50,288 nt of DNA from a bacterium (GCA_021788105.1 JAJYKZ010000005.1:1-50288); one strand, 5' to 3'. Counted from the stretch's first letter, positions 16,699-26,611 are shown. A program made the numbers and translations. The notes: a model not told the origin generated them from the sequence alone.

Positions 16699-17130
16699 AT
16701 GAAAAAAACAAAAAAGACAACAAAGAAAAAAGGATGCAAAACTTGTAAAACTAAAAAAGGGTTTACTCTTATCGAACTTTTGATCGTCATTGCCATCATC
16801 GGCATTTTGGCGTCGATTGTGTTGGTAAGTTTGAACAGTGCGAGAACAAAAGCAAACTACGCTTCGTTTAAGTCATCTATGCAATCGATCCAGCCTGAGG
16901 GTGTGATATGCAGAGATGCTGGTAATAGTGTTGTGACTGGAGCGGCTAATGCTGCAATCTGTTCAGTTTCTGACGGATCAGTGTATCCTTCCTTGCCGGC
17001 TGGTTGTGGTTCTGCGGGTAGTTATACTGTTACTAATGGTGGTGCGGATAACTGGTCAATTGCAAATACTTGTGATGCAAATTGCTCAGGAAGTTGTACG
17101 TCCACAAGTTGTTCGTGGACTGGATGCTAA
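16699..17130 (+). CDS. pilA: Major type IV pilin
   Basis: A class III prepilin. The leader is lysine-rich with a Cys-x-x-Cys pair ([10 protein letters not shown]), and cleavage is expected after Gly before [20 protein letters not shown], with Glu at +5. The mature protein is about 120 aa with four or more cysteines near the C-terminus ([14 protein letters not shown]), probably a disulfide loop. The ATG at 16699 is chosen over a GTG at 16690 because that GTG overlaps the AGG ribosome-binding site. The large stem-loops on both sides may give it separate mRNA stability. Confidence 0.92.
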   Translation: MKKTKKTTKKKGCKTCKTKKGFTLIELLIVIAIIGILASIVLVSLNSARTKANYASFKSSMQSIQPEGVICRDAGNSVVTGAANAAICSVSDGSVYPSLPAGCGSAGSYTVTNGGADNWSIANTCDANCSGSCTSTSCSWTGC

Positions 17131-17131
17131 T

Positions 17132-17219
17132 TTGGTGTGCCTGATTTTCATGCTTGCCAATTCCAAAAATGCGATTGCATATGCTCGTATTTTTGAAAAA
17201 TTGGCAAGCTCCCATACCA
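17132..17219. repeat. Imperfect palindrome after pilA
   Basis: The core stem is GCTTGCCAATT (17152-17162) with AATTGGCAAGC (17199-17209). It extends inward with mismatches through CAAAAAT and ATTTTTG, and outward through TTGGTGTG and CATACCAA with one wobble. It is a long hairpin directly after the pilA stop. Without a terminal T run it may protect the pilA mRNA 3' end. Confidence 0.7.
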
Positions 17220-17280
17220 ACTTTGAAGCAAGGTTGGCGCGGGAGCGGTAAAATGTTAATAAATAATTTGATCAAACAAA

Positions 17281-18087
17281 ATGGCAACAACACTCATCAT
17301 CTTTTTTATCCTCGGTTTGGCGATCGGCAGTTTTTTGAACGTAGCGGTCTATCGCTTGAAGACGGCGGAAAATATCGTTTGGGAACGGTCGCACTGTCCG
17401 CATTGCAAAAAAATAATCCGGTGGTATGACAACATTCCGCTCCTGAGTTTTATTCTGTTGAAATTCCGCTGCCGCTATTGCAAACAAAAAATTTCTTTCC
17501 AATATCCGCTGGTGGAACTTTTCACCGGAATCCTTTTCTTGTTTATCGGCTGGCGGTATTTTGTCGAAGGAAATCCGGCGTCCTGGTTTCTTACCGCGTA
17601 TTATTTGGGTATTGTCAGTTTTCTGATCACTATTCTTGTTTACGATTGGCTGAATATGGAAATTCCCGGTCTGGTTCTGTGGCCGGCGGTCGGTTGGGCG
17701 GTTGTTTTTAATCTGATCTTTAATTATTCCGGACTTGGAAACGCAAGCATTTTCAATATTTCCGTTTCCTCCGCGCTTTTGGCAATGATCGTCGCTTTTC
17801 TTTTTTTCTTTCTTTTGTCCGCCGCTTCCAAAGAAAAGTGGATGGGAATGGGAGATGCCTATTTGGCAATTTTGATCGGTCTGGTCACGGGCTGGCCGCA
17901 GGTTTTGCTGGCCTTGATTCTGTCGTTTTTTATCGGAGCGGTGGTCGGAATAATTTTGATTTTGGCCAAGAAGAAAAAAATGAAAAGCCAAATTCCGTTC
18001 GCGCCGTTTCTGGTTTTGGGAACTTTGATCGCGATGTTTTTTTACGGACCGGTTGTCAATTGGTATTTGTCATTATTTAGATTTTAA
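17281..18087 (+). CDS. pilD: Prepilin peptidase PilD
   Basis: A polytopic A24-family aspartic protease of 268 aa. The N-terminus has FILGLAIGSFLNVAVYRL, then the zinc-binding cysteine pairs CPHC and CRYC of the methyltransferase-type domain. The catalytic aspartates are in VYDWLNMEIPG and MGMGDAYLAI (GxGD). It cuts the leader from PilA and from the pseudopilins downstream and methylates the new N-terminus. It directly abuts the next gene. Confidence 0.95.
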   Translation: MATTLIIFFILGLAIGSFLNVAVYRLKTAENIVWERSHCPHCKKIIRWYDNIPLLSFILLKFRCRYCKQKISFQYPLVELFTGILFLFIGWRYFVEGNPASWFLTAYYLGIVSFLITILVYDWLNMEIPGLVLWPAVGWAVVFNLIFNYSGLGNASIFNISVSSALLAMIVAFLFFFLLSAASKEKWMGMGDAYLAILIGLVTGWPQVLLALILSFFIGAVVGIILILAKKKKMKSQIPFAPFLVLGTLIAMFFYGPVVNWYLSLFRF

Positions 18088-18648
18088 ATGAGGGAGTATC
18101 AAAAAAAATACAAAGCATTTACGCTTATAGAATTGATGGTTGTCATTGCTATCATTGGCGTCATGACAGCGATCGGTTTTGGAATTTTGCAAAACCAAAA
18201 ATCTTCCTCGGCCCTGACGAATGCCCAGCGCGAAGTGGCTTCCGCCATAAAATTGGCGCAAACTTACGCGCTGCAAGGAAAGACGGTGAATGGCACAACG
18301 CCTTGCGGGTTCGGGTTTGCCTTTGATTCAAACGATCTAAATCGACAAAAATATTTTATTTTTTACATCCCGGCCGGATCAAGCGATTGCGCGACAGTGA
18401 ACAGCAGCCCGAAATATGTCGATACTTCCTCAACTCCGACTTTTGAATCATATGTTTTGAATAATAATATTAAATTAGACGGCAGTACTTCCATTGGCAA
18501 TACGGAAATATATTTTTCAGTTCCCAATGGCGCTGTTTATGACAGCACTGGGAATATGTATGCGGGCCAAACAATAAATTTTTCTGACTCATCTGCCAAT
18601 CAAAAATCTATAACCATAAATTCAGGCGGTTCGATTATGGAAAACTAA
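18088..18648 (+). CDS. Pseudopilin, GspH/FimT-like
   Basis: Prepilin signal KKYKAFTLIELMVVIAIIGV (cleavage before Phe after Ala, a variant of the usual Gly at -1). The rest is a beta-rich globular domain of about 150 residues. Minor pilins of this type prime pilus assembly. Contiguous with pilD, it starts immediately after the pilD stop. The Ala at -1 recurs in the next two proteins, so the local PilD may accept it. Confidence 0.85.
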   Translation: MREYQKKYKAFTLIELMVVIAIIGVMTAIGFGILQNQKSSSALTNAQREVASAIKLAQTYALQGKTVNGTTPCGFGFAFDSNDLNRQKYFIFYIPAGSSDCATVNSSPKYVDTSSTPTFESYVLNNNIKLDGSTSIGNTEIYFSVPNGAVYDSTGNMYAGQTINFSDSSANQKSITINSGGSIMEN

Positions 18649-18650
18649 TT

Positions 18651-19259
18651 ATGAAATATAATTTCAAAAAATTTAAAATTTCCAAAAGTTACAAAGCTTT
18701 TTCTTTCGCGGAAACGATCATTTCCATTTTTGTAATTACGATCGGATTGCTGGCGGCCGTCGGTCTGATTGCCAAAACTCTGGAGCAATCACTGGATGTC
18801 AAAAACCAAATCATTGCGGGCGAGCTGGCGCAGGAAGGCGCGGAACTGGTGAGGAATATCCGAGACAACAATTGGGCGAGCAATGATTCATATGGCAGTT
18901 TTGATTATTTGCCAAAGCATTCTAATTCTAATTATTCCCAAGCCAGTTATTATGATTGCACCATTGGTTATGGTTCTGTGTATGGATCGGGCCCGATGTC
19001 TTGTGGCGTAAGCATTCCTCTTATGGGTTTGTATAATAATTTTTATGGCTACTACGCCAATGGCATTGGGACGATAACCAAATTTTCGCGCGGAATAAAT
19101 TTAATTTATCCTGACGCTAATGATTTGGCCGCGATAGTCATAGTTACTTGGGGAAGCAAGGATCCATCTTATTTTGATGCGAATTATTCTACCAATTGCA
19201 ACACATCCAACAAATGCACGTATACGCAAGTGACTTTGACCACATGGGGCGGAAATTAA
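18651..19259 (+). CDS. Pseudopilin, PilV-like
   Basis: The prepilin segment is KAFSFAETIISIFVITIGLL, with Glu at +5 after an Ala-Phe junction. The following helix contains GELAQEGAELVRNIRDNNW, typical of PilV-like minor pilins, and the C-terminal part is rich in Tyr, Ser and Asn with several cysteines. It starts 2 bp after the preceding gene. It probably forms part of the tip complex. Confidence 0.82.
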   Translation: MKYNFKKFKISKSYKAFSFAETIISIFVITIGLLAAVGLIAKTLEQSLDVKNQIIAGELAQEGAELVRNIRDNNWASNDSYGSFDYLPKHSNSNYSQASYYDCTIGYGSVYGSGPMSCGVSIPLMGLYNNFYGYYANGIGTITKFSRGINLIYPDANDLAAIVIVTWGSKDPSYFDANYSTNCNTSNKCTYTQVTLTTWGGN

Positions 19260-19297
19260 AATTAAATATCAAATATAAAATATCAAAAATAATTAGT

Positions 19298-19873
19298 GTG
19301 GAAAAGAATATAAGACAAAAGAATAACAGAAAAAAATATCACGCGTTTACTTTGGTGGAGATGATGGTTTCGCTTTTTATTTTTTCCATTGTTGTAACGA
19401 TCGTCATCGCCACTTTTGTTCAAATGGTTAACGTGAGGAAGCAAACCAAGGCGATCCAGCAGGACATGGAAGAAGCGCGCACCGCCATGGAACTTATGGC
19501 GAAAAATATCCGGATGAGCAGCGATGTGCAAGGAGACGGTACCATGCCTAGTAAAACCATTTATATGTTCAATAATTCACAAGGAGAATGCATCAGCTAT
19601 GAAATTTCTGGCAATGCCCTAGAGCAAGAAATGATACCGGTTCCGGCAGGGGGCGACGGATTGTATTGTGTGCCGGCAAATTTTCCTCCCGGCGGTTATG
19701 CGTCTGTCACTTCTTCCGACATAGCTTCTTTGTCGCCGTTCTCCATAATTCCAACTTCGTCCTCGGTAATGGGCCGAGTTACGATTGCCTTGCAGGTAAC
19801 AAACGGATCTGACAAAGAAAACATCCAAACCACTGTTTCATTGAGAGATTATTCTGAAATAAGTCCGCAATAA
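19298..19873 (+). CDS. Pseudopilin, PilW/GspJ-like
   Basis: Prepilin signal KKYHAFTLVEMMVSLFIFSIV, again with Ala before Phe, followed by a helix with EEARTAMELMAKNIRMSSDV, characteristic of PilW/GspJ. The frame is open further upstream into the preceding gene, but the GTG at 19298 gives a normal leader length and avoids a long overlap. The start is therefore uncertain. Function as a minor pilin initiating assembly is inferred from family and neighbours. Confidence 0.82.
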   Translation: MEKNIRQKNNRKKYHAFTLVEMMVSLFIFSIVVTIVIATFVQMVNVRKQTKAIQQDMEEARTAMELMAKNIRMSSDVQGDGTMPSKTIYMFNNSQGECISYEISGNALEQEMIPVPAGGDGLYCVPANFPPGGYASVTSSDIASLSPFSIIPTSSSVMGRVTIALQVTNGSDKENIQTTVSLRDYSEISPQ

Positions 19874-19887
19874 TTTAATTTACAAAA

Positions 19888-21321
19888 ATGAAAGAGAAAA
19901 ACAAAAAATTCCAAGGTTCAATTCTGGCCGTGTCGCTTATAATTATGGGAATCGTTTTGGCGGCGGCGCTTAGCATCGCGACTGTTTCCGTCCAAGAAAG
20001 AAAATCTTCCATCGGCGCCAATTCGTCCGATGTGGTTTATCAATATTCTGACAGCGCGGTCGAAGCGATTTTGCGGGATATTTATAGCGCCTATGAAAAT
20101 CCTGCCGGTCAAACTAATCCTCCGAATAATCCGGGTTCTCCGGAAAATTTGTCAGCTATGGCAACCAATGTGTTTGGTGATAATTGCAGTGTTGTTAATG
20201 GTCAGGCAACTGTGACTGGAATGGTAAATGGAAAAACCGAAACGCTGTCTTTTTTGGACAAGGATAAAAATCCATTGCCTGATTGCAGTAGTAATTATTT
20301 ATGTTCAGTCCATTGGGTAAAGTCCGTTGGCAACGGCTCCGATTCCAGCCGGGCGATTTCGGTGCCGATGAATTATGATGTGACGACCGGGCTTTTGGGG
20401 AATTGGAGGTTTGATACAAATACTTTAGATTTTAGTAGTGGATATATTTCAAATTCTCCTTCCTGTTCATCAGCGTTATCTCCCAGTATTTATTCCACGG
20501 GTGGACCGGTTGAGGCCGAGACTAGTCCGGAAGCATCCGGAAATACTGTTAATGATGCGCGGATTTATGTTGATTATAATCATGCATTTGATAATCCTCC
20601 GGGGAAATATAATTGTAGCGCACCAAGTTTAACTTCCAGTGTTAATAATATTACAAGCCTAGAAGATCAAACTTTAGCCATAAATGGAGTTGGTACTAGC
20701 AATCATATTTCAATCCCCAGTAATTTTGATAAAATACCTCAGGGAACGGTGGCTCTATGGTGGCATAATGATGGGAAGGGCGTTATTTTGAATATGCAAA
20801 AATGCTGGAATCTTAACTGGAATAGTTCAGGATATCTTAATAATTGTGGAGATGGAATTTTAATTGGAAATAATTTGCAAAGCAGTGCTGATACTTCAAG
20901 TACTTCGAAAAAATTGGAAGCTGATTTTATTTTAAATGGCAATGCACATAAACTCCAAATTCTTGATTCTTCTATTTCTACGGGATGGCATCATTTAGCG
21001 CTTACTTGGGATAATAATGCGAGTGATGCAACAAAAGGTATTCACTTATATTTGGATGGCATAGAACAAGCGTATGATACATCGGTTACGAGCGGTTTAG
21101 ACTTAACCGGAAATGATGTTGGTGGTGATCCTAATGGTTTGGATATCACTTTAGGAAAGTCTTCCGATTGGCCTTATTGGAGTTATAATTCCACGAATCC
21201 TACTGATCCTGGAGCGGATTGGTCGCGTGAGTTAAACGGTTATGTTGATGACTTTCGCATCTATAATCGCGTGCTTTCTTCTCAAGACATCAGGCATCTG
21301 GCGTCTGGGTGTGTAGAATAA
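19888..21321 (+). CDS. PilX-like minor pilus component with a C-terminal LamG domain
   Basis: 477 aa. The N-terminus KKFQGSILAVSLIIMGIVLA resembles PilX/GspK proteins, with Gln-Gly before a hydrophobic helix that lacks Glu at +5. The C-terminal ~220 residues show a concanavalin/LamG fold: GTVALWWHNDGKGVIL, WHHLALTWDNNASDATKGIHLYLDG and NGYVDDFRIYNRVLSSQDI. Such domains bind glycans or proteins. As last gene of the pilus operon it could be a tip adhesin that attaches the cell to its host. The terminator at 21340 ends the operon. Confidence 0.82.
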   Translation: MKEKNKKFQGSILAVSLIIMGIVLAAALSIATVSVQERKSSIGANSSDVVYQYSDSAVEAILRDIYSAYENPAGQTNPPNNPGSPENLSAMATNVFGDNCSVVNGQATVTGMVNGKTETLSFLDKDKNPLPDCSSNYLCSVHWVKSVGNGSDSSRAISVPMNYDVTTGLLGNWRFDTNTLDFSSGYISNSPSCSSALSPSIYSTGGPVEAETSPEASGNTVNDARIYVDYNHAFDNPPGKYNCSAPSLTSSVNNITSLEDQTLAINGVGTSNHISIPSNFDKIPQGTVALWWHNDGKGVILNMQKCWNLNWNSSGYLNNCGDGILIGNNLQSSADTSSTSKKLEADFILNGNAHKLQILDSSISTGWHHLALTWDNNASDATKGIHLYLDGIEQAYDTSVTSGLDLTGNDVGGDPNGLDITLGKSSDWPYWSYNSTNPTDPGADWSRELNGYVDDFRIYNRVLSSQDIRHLASGCVE

Positions 21322-21339
21322 CAAGATTTTAAATCTACA

Positions 21340-21367
21340 AAGCGAGTGGGATCAAACCCGCTTTTTT
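21340..21367 (+). terminator. Terminator of the pilus operon
   Basis: AGCGAGTGGG pairs imperfectly with CCCGCT around ATCAAA, followed by six T (21362-21367). A palindrome AGATTTTAAATCT lies just before it (21324-21336). Confidence 0.75.
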
Positions 21368-21376
21368 GTATTATGA

Positions 21377-23485
<2,109 letters not shown>

Positions 23486-23490
23486 CGCTC

Positions 23491-23575
23491 GAATATCTTT
23501 TATTTTTTACTAAATTGCTCGGACAATTAAGAGAAGCAATTAACGTAAAAAATAAAAAATATTCTCGTTTTTTTT
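23491..23575 (+). terminator. Large hairpin terminator between ligA and gatC
   Basis: A 20-nt arm (23491-23510) pairs with 23545-23564 with one mismatch. An inner stem AATTGCT/AGCAATT (23513-23519 with 23535-23541) caps it, and eight T follow at about 23568-23575. Confidence 0.75.
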
Positions 23576-23581
23576 GTGTTT

Positions 23582-23863
23582 ATGTTAAATAATGATCAAG
23601 TAAAGCATATTGCCGGACTGGCCAGAATCGGAGTTGATGAAACGGAAATCGAAAAAATTTCGACTGATTTGACGTCGATTTTGGGCTGGGTGGAACAGCT
23701 GGAAAAAATTGATGTTTCCGGCGTCGAACCGACCGCCCATATTTCCGGCATAGAAAACGTTGCTCGCGAAGATGGGGCGCATGATTTTGTGGACAAAGAT
23801 AAAATTATTAAACTATTTCCGGAAAGAAAGGATAATTATAATAAAGTAAAATCTGTTTTGTAA
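23582..23863 (+). CDS. gatC: Aspartyl/glutamyl-tRNA amidotransferase subunit C
   Basis: A ~93-residue GatC: KHIAGLARIGVDETEIEKISTDLTSILGWVEQL and then VSGVEPTAHI. GatC stabilises the GatA-GatB complex that converts Glu-tRNA(Gln) and Asp-tRNA(Asn) to the amide forms. The ATG at 23582 is preferred to a GTG two codons upstream. Its stop overlaps the start of gatA by one base. gatB is not in the window. Confidence 0.93.
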   Translation: MLNNDQVKHIAGLARIGVDETEIEKISTDLTSILGWVEQLEKIDVSGVEPTAHISGIENVAREDGAHDFVDKDKIIKLFPERKDNYNKVKSVL

Positions 23864-25317
23864 TGATTAAAGAGCTTCACGAAAAATTAAAAAACAAAGA
23901 AATCACCGCGGTTCAGTTGGCTGAGGAATATTTTGATCGCATTGAGAAAAAAGACAAAGAAATTTTTGCGTATCTGACATTGACTAGAGAGTTGGCGATG
24001 GAGCAGGCAAAAAGAGTGGATGAAAAAATCGCGCGCGGAGAAGAGATTGAAATTTTGGAAGGAATTCCGGGAGCAATAAAAGATAATTTGTGCGTCATGG
24101 ATGTTAGGACGACAGCCTCTTCAAAAATTTTGGACAACTATATCGCTCCGTATGATGCGACTGTAATTTCAAAACTTAAGGAAAACGGCGCAGTCTTTTT
24201 GGGCAAGACCAATATGGATGAATTTGCCATGGGATCTTCAACGGAAAGCAGCGCCTACGGTCCGACTAAAAATCCCTACGATTTGGAACGGGTGCCGGGC
24301 GGATCGTCGGGCGGTTCGGCAGCGGCCGTGGCGGCCGACGAAGCGGTTTGGGCGTTGGGAACGGATACTGGCGGCTCAATTCGCCAGCCGGCGTCATTTT
24401 GCGGCGCGGTCGGACTGAAACCGACTTACGGCAGAGTTTCCCGGTACGGTGCGATTGCGATGGGTTCGAGTCTCGACCAGATCGGTCCGATTACCAAGAC
24501 CGTTGAAGACGCGGCGATAATTCTGAGTGCGATCGCCGGAGAAGATAAATATGACGCCACTTCGGCGCAAAGCGCGAATAAGGATTATACGGATTATCTG
24601 ACCGGAGAAGTGAAGGGAATGCGCATCGGAATCATTAAGGAGCATCTGGAGGGTCTGGATGAAAATGTCCGCGAAGTGATTGAAAAAGTTATTGAAACTT
24701 ACAAAAATTTGGGAGCGGAAATGAAAGAAATTGAATTGCCGTACGCCAAATATTCTCTGCCGGTCTATTACATCATTATGCCGTGCGAAGTGAGTTCTAA
24801 CTTGGCCCGATACGACGGCATCAAATATGGAATGCGCGCCAATGACCACAAAGATACTGAACTGGATTTTAATCCGGAGAACCGGACGCTTTTGGAAAAC
24901 TATTTTGATTCGCGCCGATACGGTTTGGGCGCGGAGGTGAAAAGAAGAATTATGCTGGGGACGTACGCGCTGTCGGCCGGCTATTACGACGCGTACTATC
25001 TGCGGGCGCAAAAAGTGCGGACGCTCATCAAACAGGATTTTGAAAAAGCTTTTGAAAAAGTGGATGTAATTTTGACTCCAACGACTCCGAGTCCGGCTTT
25101 CAAGCTGGGAGAAAAAACTGCCGATCCATTGCAAATGTATTTGGAAGATATTTTCACCGTGATAGCCAACATTGCCGGCGTGCCGGCGATTTCCGTGCCA
25201 GCCGATCCGGTTGAAACGGAAGGAAAAAAATTGCCGTTGGGATTTCAATTGATGGGAAAATGGTTTGACGAAGAAAATCTGCTTCGCGCCGCCCACGCCT
25301 ATGAAATAAACAAATAA
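23863..25317 (+). CDS. gatA: Aspartyl/glutamyl-tRNA amidotransferase subunit A
   Basis: A 484-residue amidase-signature enzyme. The Ser-cisSer-Lys triad is visible: Lys73 in PGAIKDN, the serine-rich loop PGGSSGGSAAAV, and TDTGGSIRQPA. It releases ammonia from glutamine and passes it to GatB for tRNA transamidation. Length and motifs are complete. It is translationally coupled to gatC, and the downstream membrane-protein gene begins one base after its stop. Confidence 0.96.
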   Translation: MIKELHEKLKNKEITAVQLAEEYFDRIEKKDKEIFAYLTLTRELAMEQAKRVDEKIARGEEIEILEGIPGAIKDNLCVMDVRTTASSKILDNYIAPYDATVISKLKENGAVFLGKTNMDEFAMGSSTESSAYGPTKNPYDLERVPGGSSGGSAAAVAADEAVWALGTDTGGSIRQPASFCGAVGLKPTYGRVSRYGAIAMGSSLDQIGPITKTVEDAAIILSAIAGEDKYDATSAQSANKDYTDYLTGEVKGMRIGIIKEHLEGLDENVREVIEKVIETYKNLGAEMKEIELPYAKYSLPVYYIIMPCEVSSNLARYDGIKYGMRANDHKDTELDFNPENRTLLENYFDSRRYGLGAEVKRRIMLGTYALSAGYYDAYYLRAQKVRTLIKQDFEKAFEKVDVILTPTTPSPAFKLGEKTADPLQMYLEDIFTVIANIAGVPAISVPADPVETEGKKLPLGFQLMGKWFDEENLLRAAHAYEINK

Positions 25318-25318
25318 T

Positions 25319-25858
25319 ATGGACATCCAAAGTTTATTCACATATTTTACCAATGAACTTCTTTCAGTCTATCATTCGACCGCGTTTTCTATTTTCGAAT
25401 TCATAATGGGAATTTATGTCATTGTTTTGGTTGTCGATATAATTCTTCTTTTGATCGTGAGAGATGTGGGCGCGAGTTGGAGAGAAGCGTATGTTGGGAT
25501 GAACATTCCAACGGAGCTGACCAAAAAGAGCAAGAAAAACAAATTAAAAGCGGATTGGGAAAAAATCAAGCAACGGCTTGAGAGCGGCAATGAATCGGAA
25601 TACAAGGTGGCGATCATCGAAGCTGACAATCTGATCGACGGCTTGGTGGCGCGAATGGGGTACAAAGGAGAAAATTTCGGAGCACGTCTGGACAGCATTC
25701 CGCCCGGCCAAATTGAAAATATTGAAGAATTGAAAAGAGCGCACGAGGTCAGAAACAGGATCATTCATGACGAAAATTTTGCCATGACCAAAGAAGAGGC
25801 CGGGGATGTTTTGGGAGTGTTTGAGAAGTTTTTGCATTATTTCGAAGTTTTGAGTTGA
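25319..25858 (+). CDS. Membrane-anchored protein with HEPN-like RNxxxH motif, 179 aa
   Basis: One transmembrane helix (about 22-46, FEFIMGIYVIVLVVDIILLLIV) is followed by a cytoplasmic helical domain. Near the C-terminus is EVRNRIIHDENFAMTKEEA, which fits the RNxxxH pattern of HEPN domains, and the preceding helix (IIEADNLIDGLVARMGY) also fits that fold. Many HEPN proteins are RNases, but some are inactive, so activity is not claimed. It follows gatA directly and probably shares its transcript. Its stop codon overlaps the -35 box of the next promoter. Confidence 0.8.
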   Translation: MDIQSLFTYFTNELLSVYHSTAFSIFEFIMGIYVIVLVVDIILLLIVRDVGASWREAYVGMNIPTELTKKSKKNKLKADWEKIKQRLESGNESEYKVAIIEADNLIDGLVARMGYKGENFGARLDSIPPGQIENIEELKRAHEVRNRIIHDENFAMTKEEAGDVLGVFEKFLHYFEVLS

Positions 25859-25883
25859 CATTTTTTTGATTTTTAGATAAAAT
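25855..25883 (+). promoter_or_regulatory. Consensus promoter for the initiator tRNA
   Basis: TTGACA (25855-25860) and TAAAAT (25878-25883) are separated by exactly 17 bp. The initiator tRNA begins 82 bp downstream. Confidence 0.75.
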
Positions 25884-25902
25884 TCAGCATAGTGACAAGA
25901 TT

Positions 25903-25923
25903 ACGCAGAATTACTGCGTTTTT
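25903..25923 (+). terminator. Small hairpin between promoter and tRNA
   Basis: ACGCAG (25903-25908) pairs with CTGCGT (25914-25919), followed by a short T run. It may be a weak terminator or a tRNA leader processing site. Confidence 0.4.
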
Positions 25924-25964
25924 AAAATCATACTCGATACGTATTTGATGTAGCGAGTTTATGT

Positions 25965-26036
25965 AGCGGGGTGGAGCAATGGCAGCTCGCGTGGCTCATA
26001 ACCACGAGGTTCCCGGTTCGAGTCCGGGCCCCGCAA
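25965..26036 (+). tRNA. Initiator tRNA-fMet (CAT)
   Basis: The cloverleaf is complete with anticodon CAT at 25997-25999. The body closely resembles bacterial initiators (GCGGGGTGGAGCA start, GGCTCATAACC anticodon loop, CCCCGCAAC end). Position 1 (A25965) cannot pair with position 72 (A26035), the initiator hallmark, and the D-stem has the A11:U24 pair. The anticodon stem has only two of the three G:C pairs usual at 29-31:39-41, because 29:41 is T:A. CCA is not encoded (CCG follows). Confidence 0.88.
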
Positions 26037-26045
26037 CCGCGAAAA

Positions 26046-26141
26046 ATCATGAGCTTGTCGAATGATTTTGAGCGAGTCGCGTGATAATTGCGTAGCAATT
26101 ATTTTACGCGACAGCCTTGAAGAAACAAGGTCGCTCATGAT
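26046..26141. repeat. Nested palindromic element after the initiator tRNA
   Basis: The outer arms are ATCATGAGC (26046-26054) and GCTCATGAT (26133-26141). Inside are GTCGCGT/ACGCGAC (26076-26082 with 26106-26112) and ATAATTGC/GCAATTAT (26084-26091 with 26095-26102). CCTTG/CAAGG forms a further small hairpin at 26115-26130. The whole could fold as a branched RNA. Confidence 0.7.
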
Positions 26142-26166
26142 CTCGCGGCAAGCACGCAAAAATAAA

Positions 26167-26442
26167 ATGTTTTATTATGTATATCTTTTGGAAAGCCTAG
26201 ACAATAGTTGGTATATTGGGTACGGTACTGATTTGAAGAAAAGAATAAAGGATCATAATAATGGAAAAGGCGGAAAGACTACAAAACAAAAGTCGGAATG
26301 GAAATTAATTTATTTTGAGGGATATAGAAGTGAGAGAGATGCCCTTGGCAGGGAAAGATTTTTAAAGAGTGGCTCGGGCAGAAGATTTTTGAAGAAGCAA
26401 TTGAAGTGGTATTTGGAAAAATTTTGCCAGGGTAGCTCATAA
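26167..26442 (+). CDS. GIY-YIG nuclease superfamily protein
   Basis: 91 aa. The N-terminus FYYVYLLESLDNSWYIGYGTDLKKRIKDHN contains the GIY and YIG strands in the form YVYLLES...WYIGY, with the catalytic Arg in LKKRIKDHNNGKG, and the family Glu in ERDALGRERFLKS. This is the short UPF0213-type variant found singly in many genomes. Small proteins of this type are usually called putative endonucleases. It sits inside the tRNA cluster. The ATG at 26167 is chosen over an upstream in-frame ATG that would lie in the palindromic element. Confidence 0.88.
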   Translation: MFYYVYLLESLDNSWYIGYGTDLKKRIKDHNNGKGGKTTKQKSEWKLIYFEGYRSERDALGRERFLKSGSGRRFLKKQLKWYLEKFCQGSS

Positions 26443-26462
26443 AAATTGAAGCACAGGATTCA

Positions 26463-26569
26463 CCCCGCACCAATTTTGCGGCAGGGTAGCTCAGCTGGTT
26501 AGAGCGTGGGACTCATAAGCCCAAGGTCGTGAGTTCGATCCTCACCCCTGCTACTTAATTGGTGCGGGG
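26463..26569. repeat. 13-bp inverted repeat flanking a tRNA gene
   Basis: CCCCGCACCAATT (26463-26475) and AATTGGTGCGGGG (26557-26569) are perfectly complementary and enclose the CAT tRNA at 26480-26553. The right arm runs directly into the tRNA remnant. Confidence 0.85.
26480..26553 (+). tRNA. tRNA-Met elongator (CAT), possibly tRNA-Ile2
   Basis: Complete cloverleaf: acceptor GGCAGGG with CCCTGCT (G1:T72 wobble), TAGCTCAGCTGGTTAGAGC D-arm, anticodon CAT at 26514-26516, and T-arm GTGAG-TTCGATC-CTCAC. The 31:39 pair is an A:G mismatch. The CAT anticodon is shared with the lysidine-modified Ile tRNA, and the sequence alone does not decide. No CCA is encoded. Confidence 0.88.
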
Positions 26570-26570
26570 C

Positions 26571-26611
26571 GAGTAAGCCTGGGGTCGAGAGTTCGAATCT
26601 CTCCCCTGGTA
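26571..26611 (+). pseudogene. 3'-half tRNA remnant
   Basis: The stretch has a good T-arm (GAGAG-TTCGAAT-CTCTC, 26587-26603), an acceptor 3' strand CCCTGGT and a variable-loop region like the tRNA upstream. There is no matching 5' half: the sequence before it is the right arm of the inverted repeat. It is probably a leftover from recombination or an old insertion at a tRNA 3' end. Confidence 0.7.
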
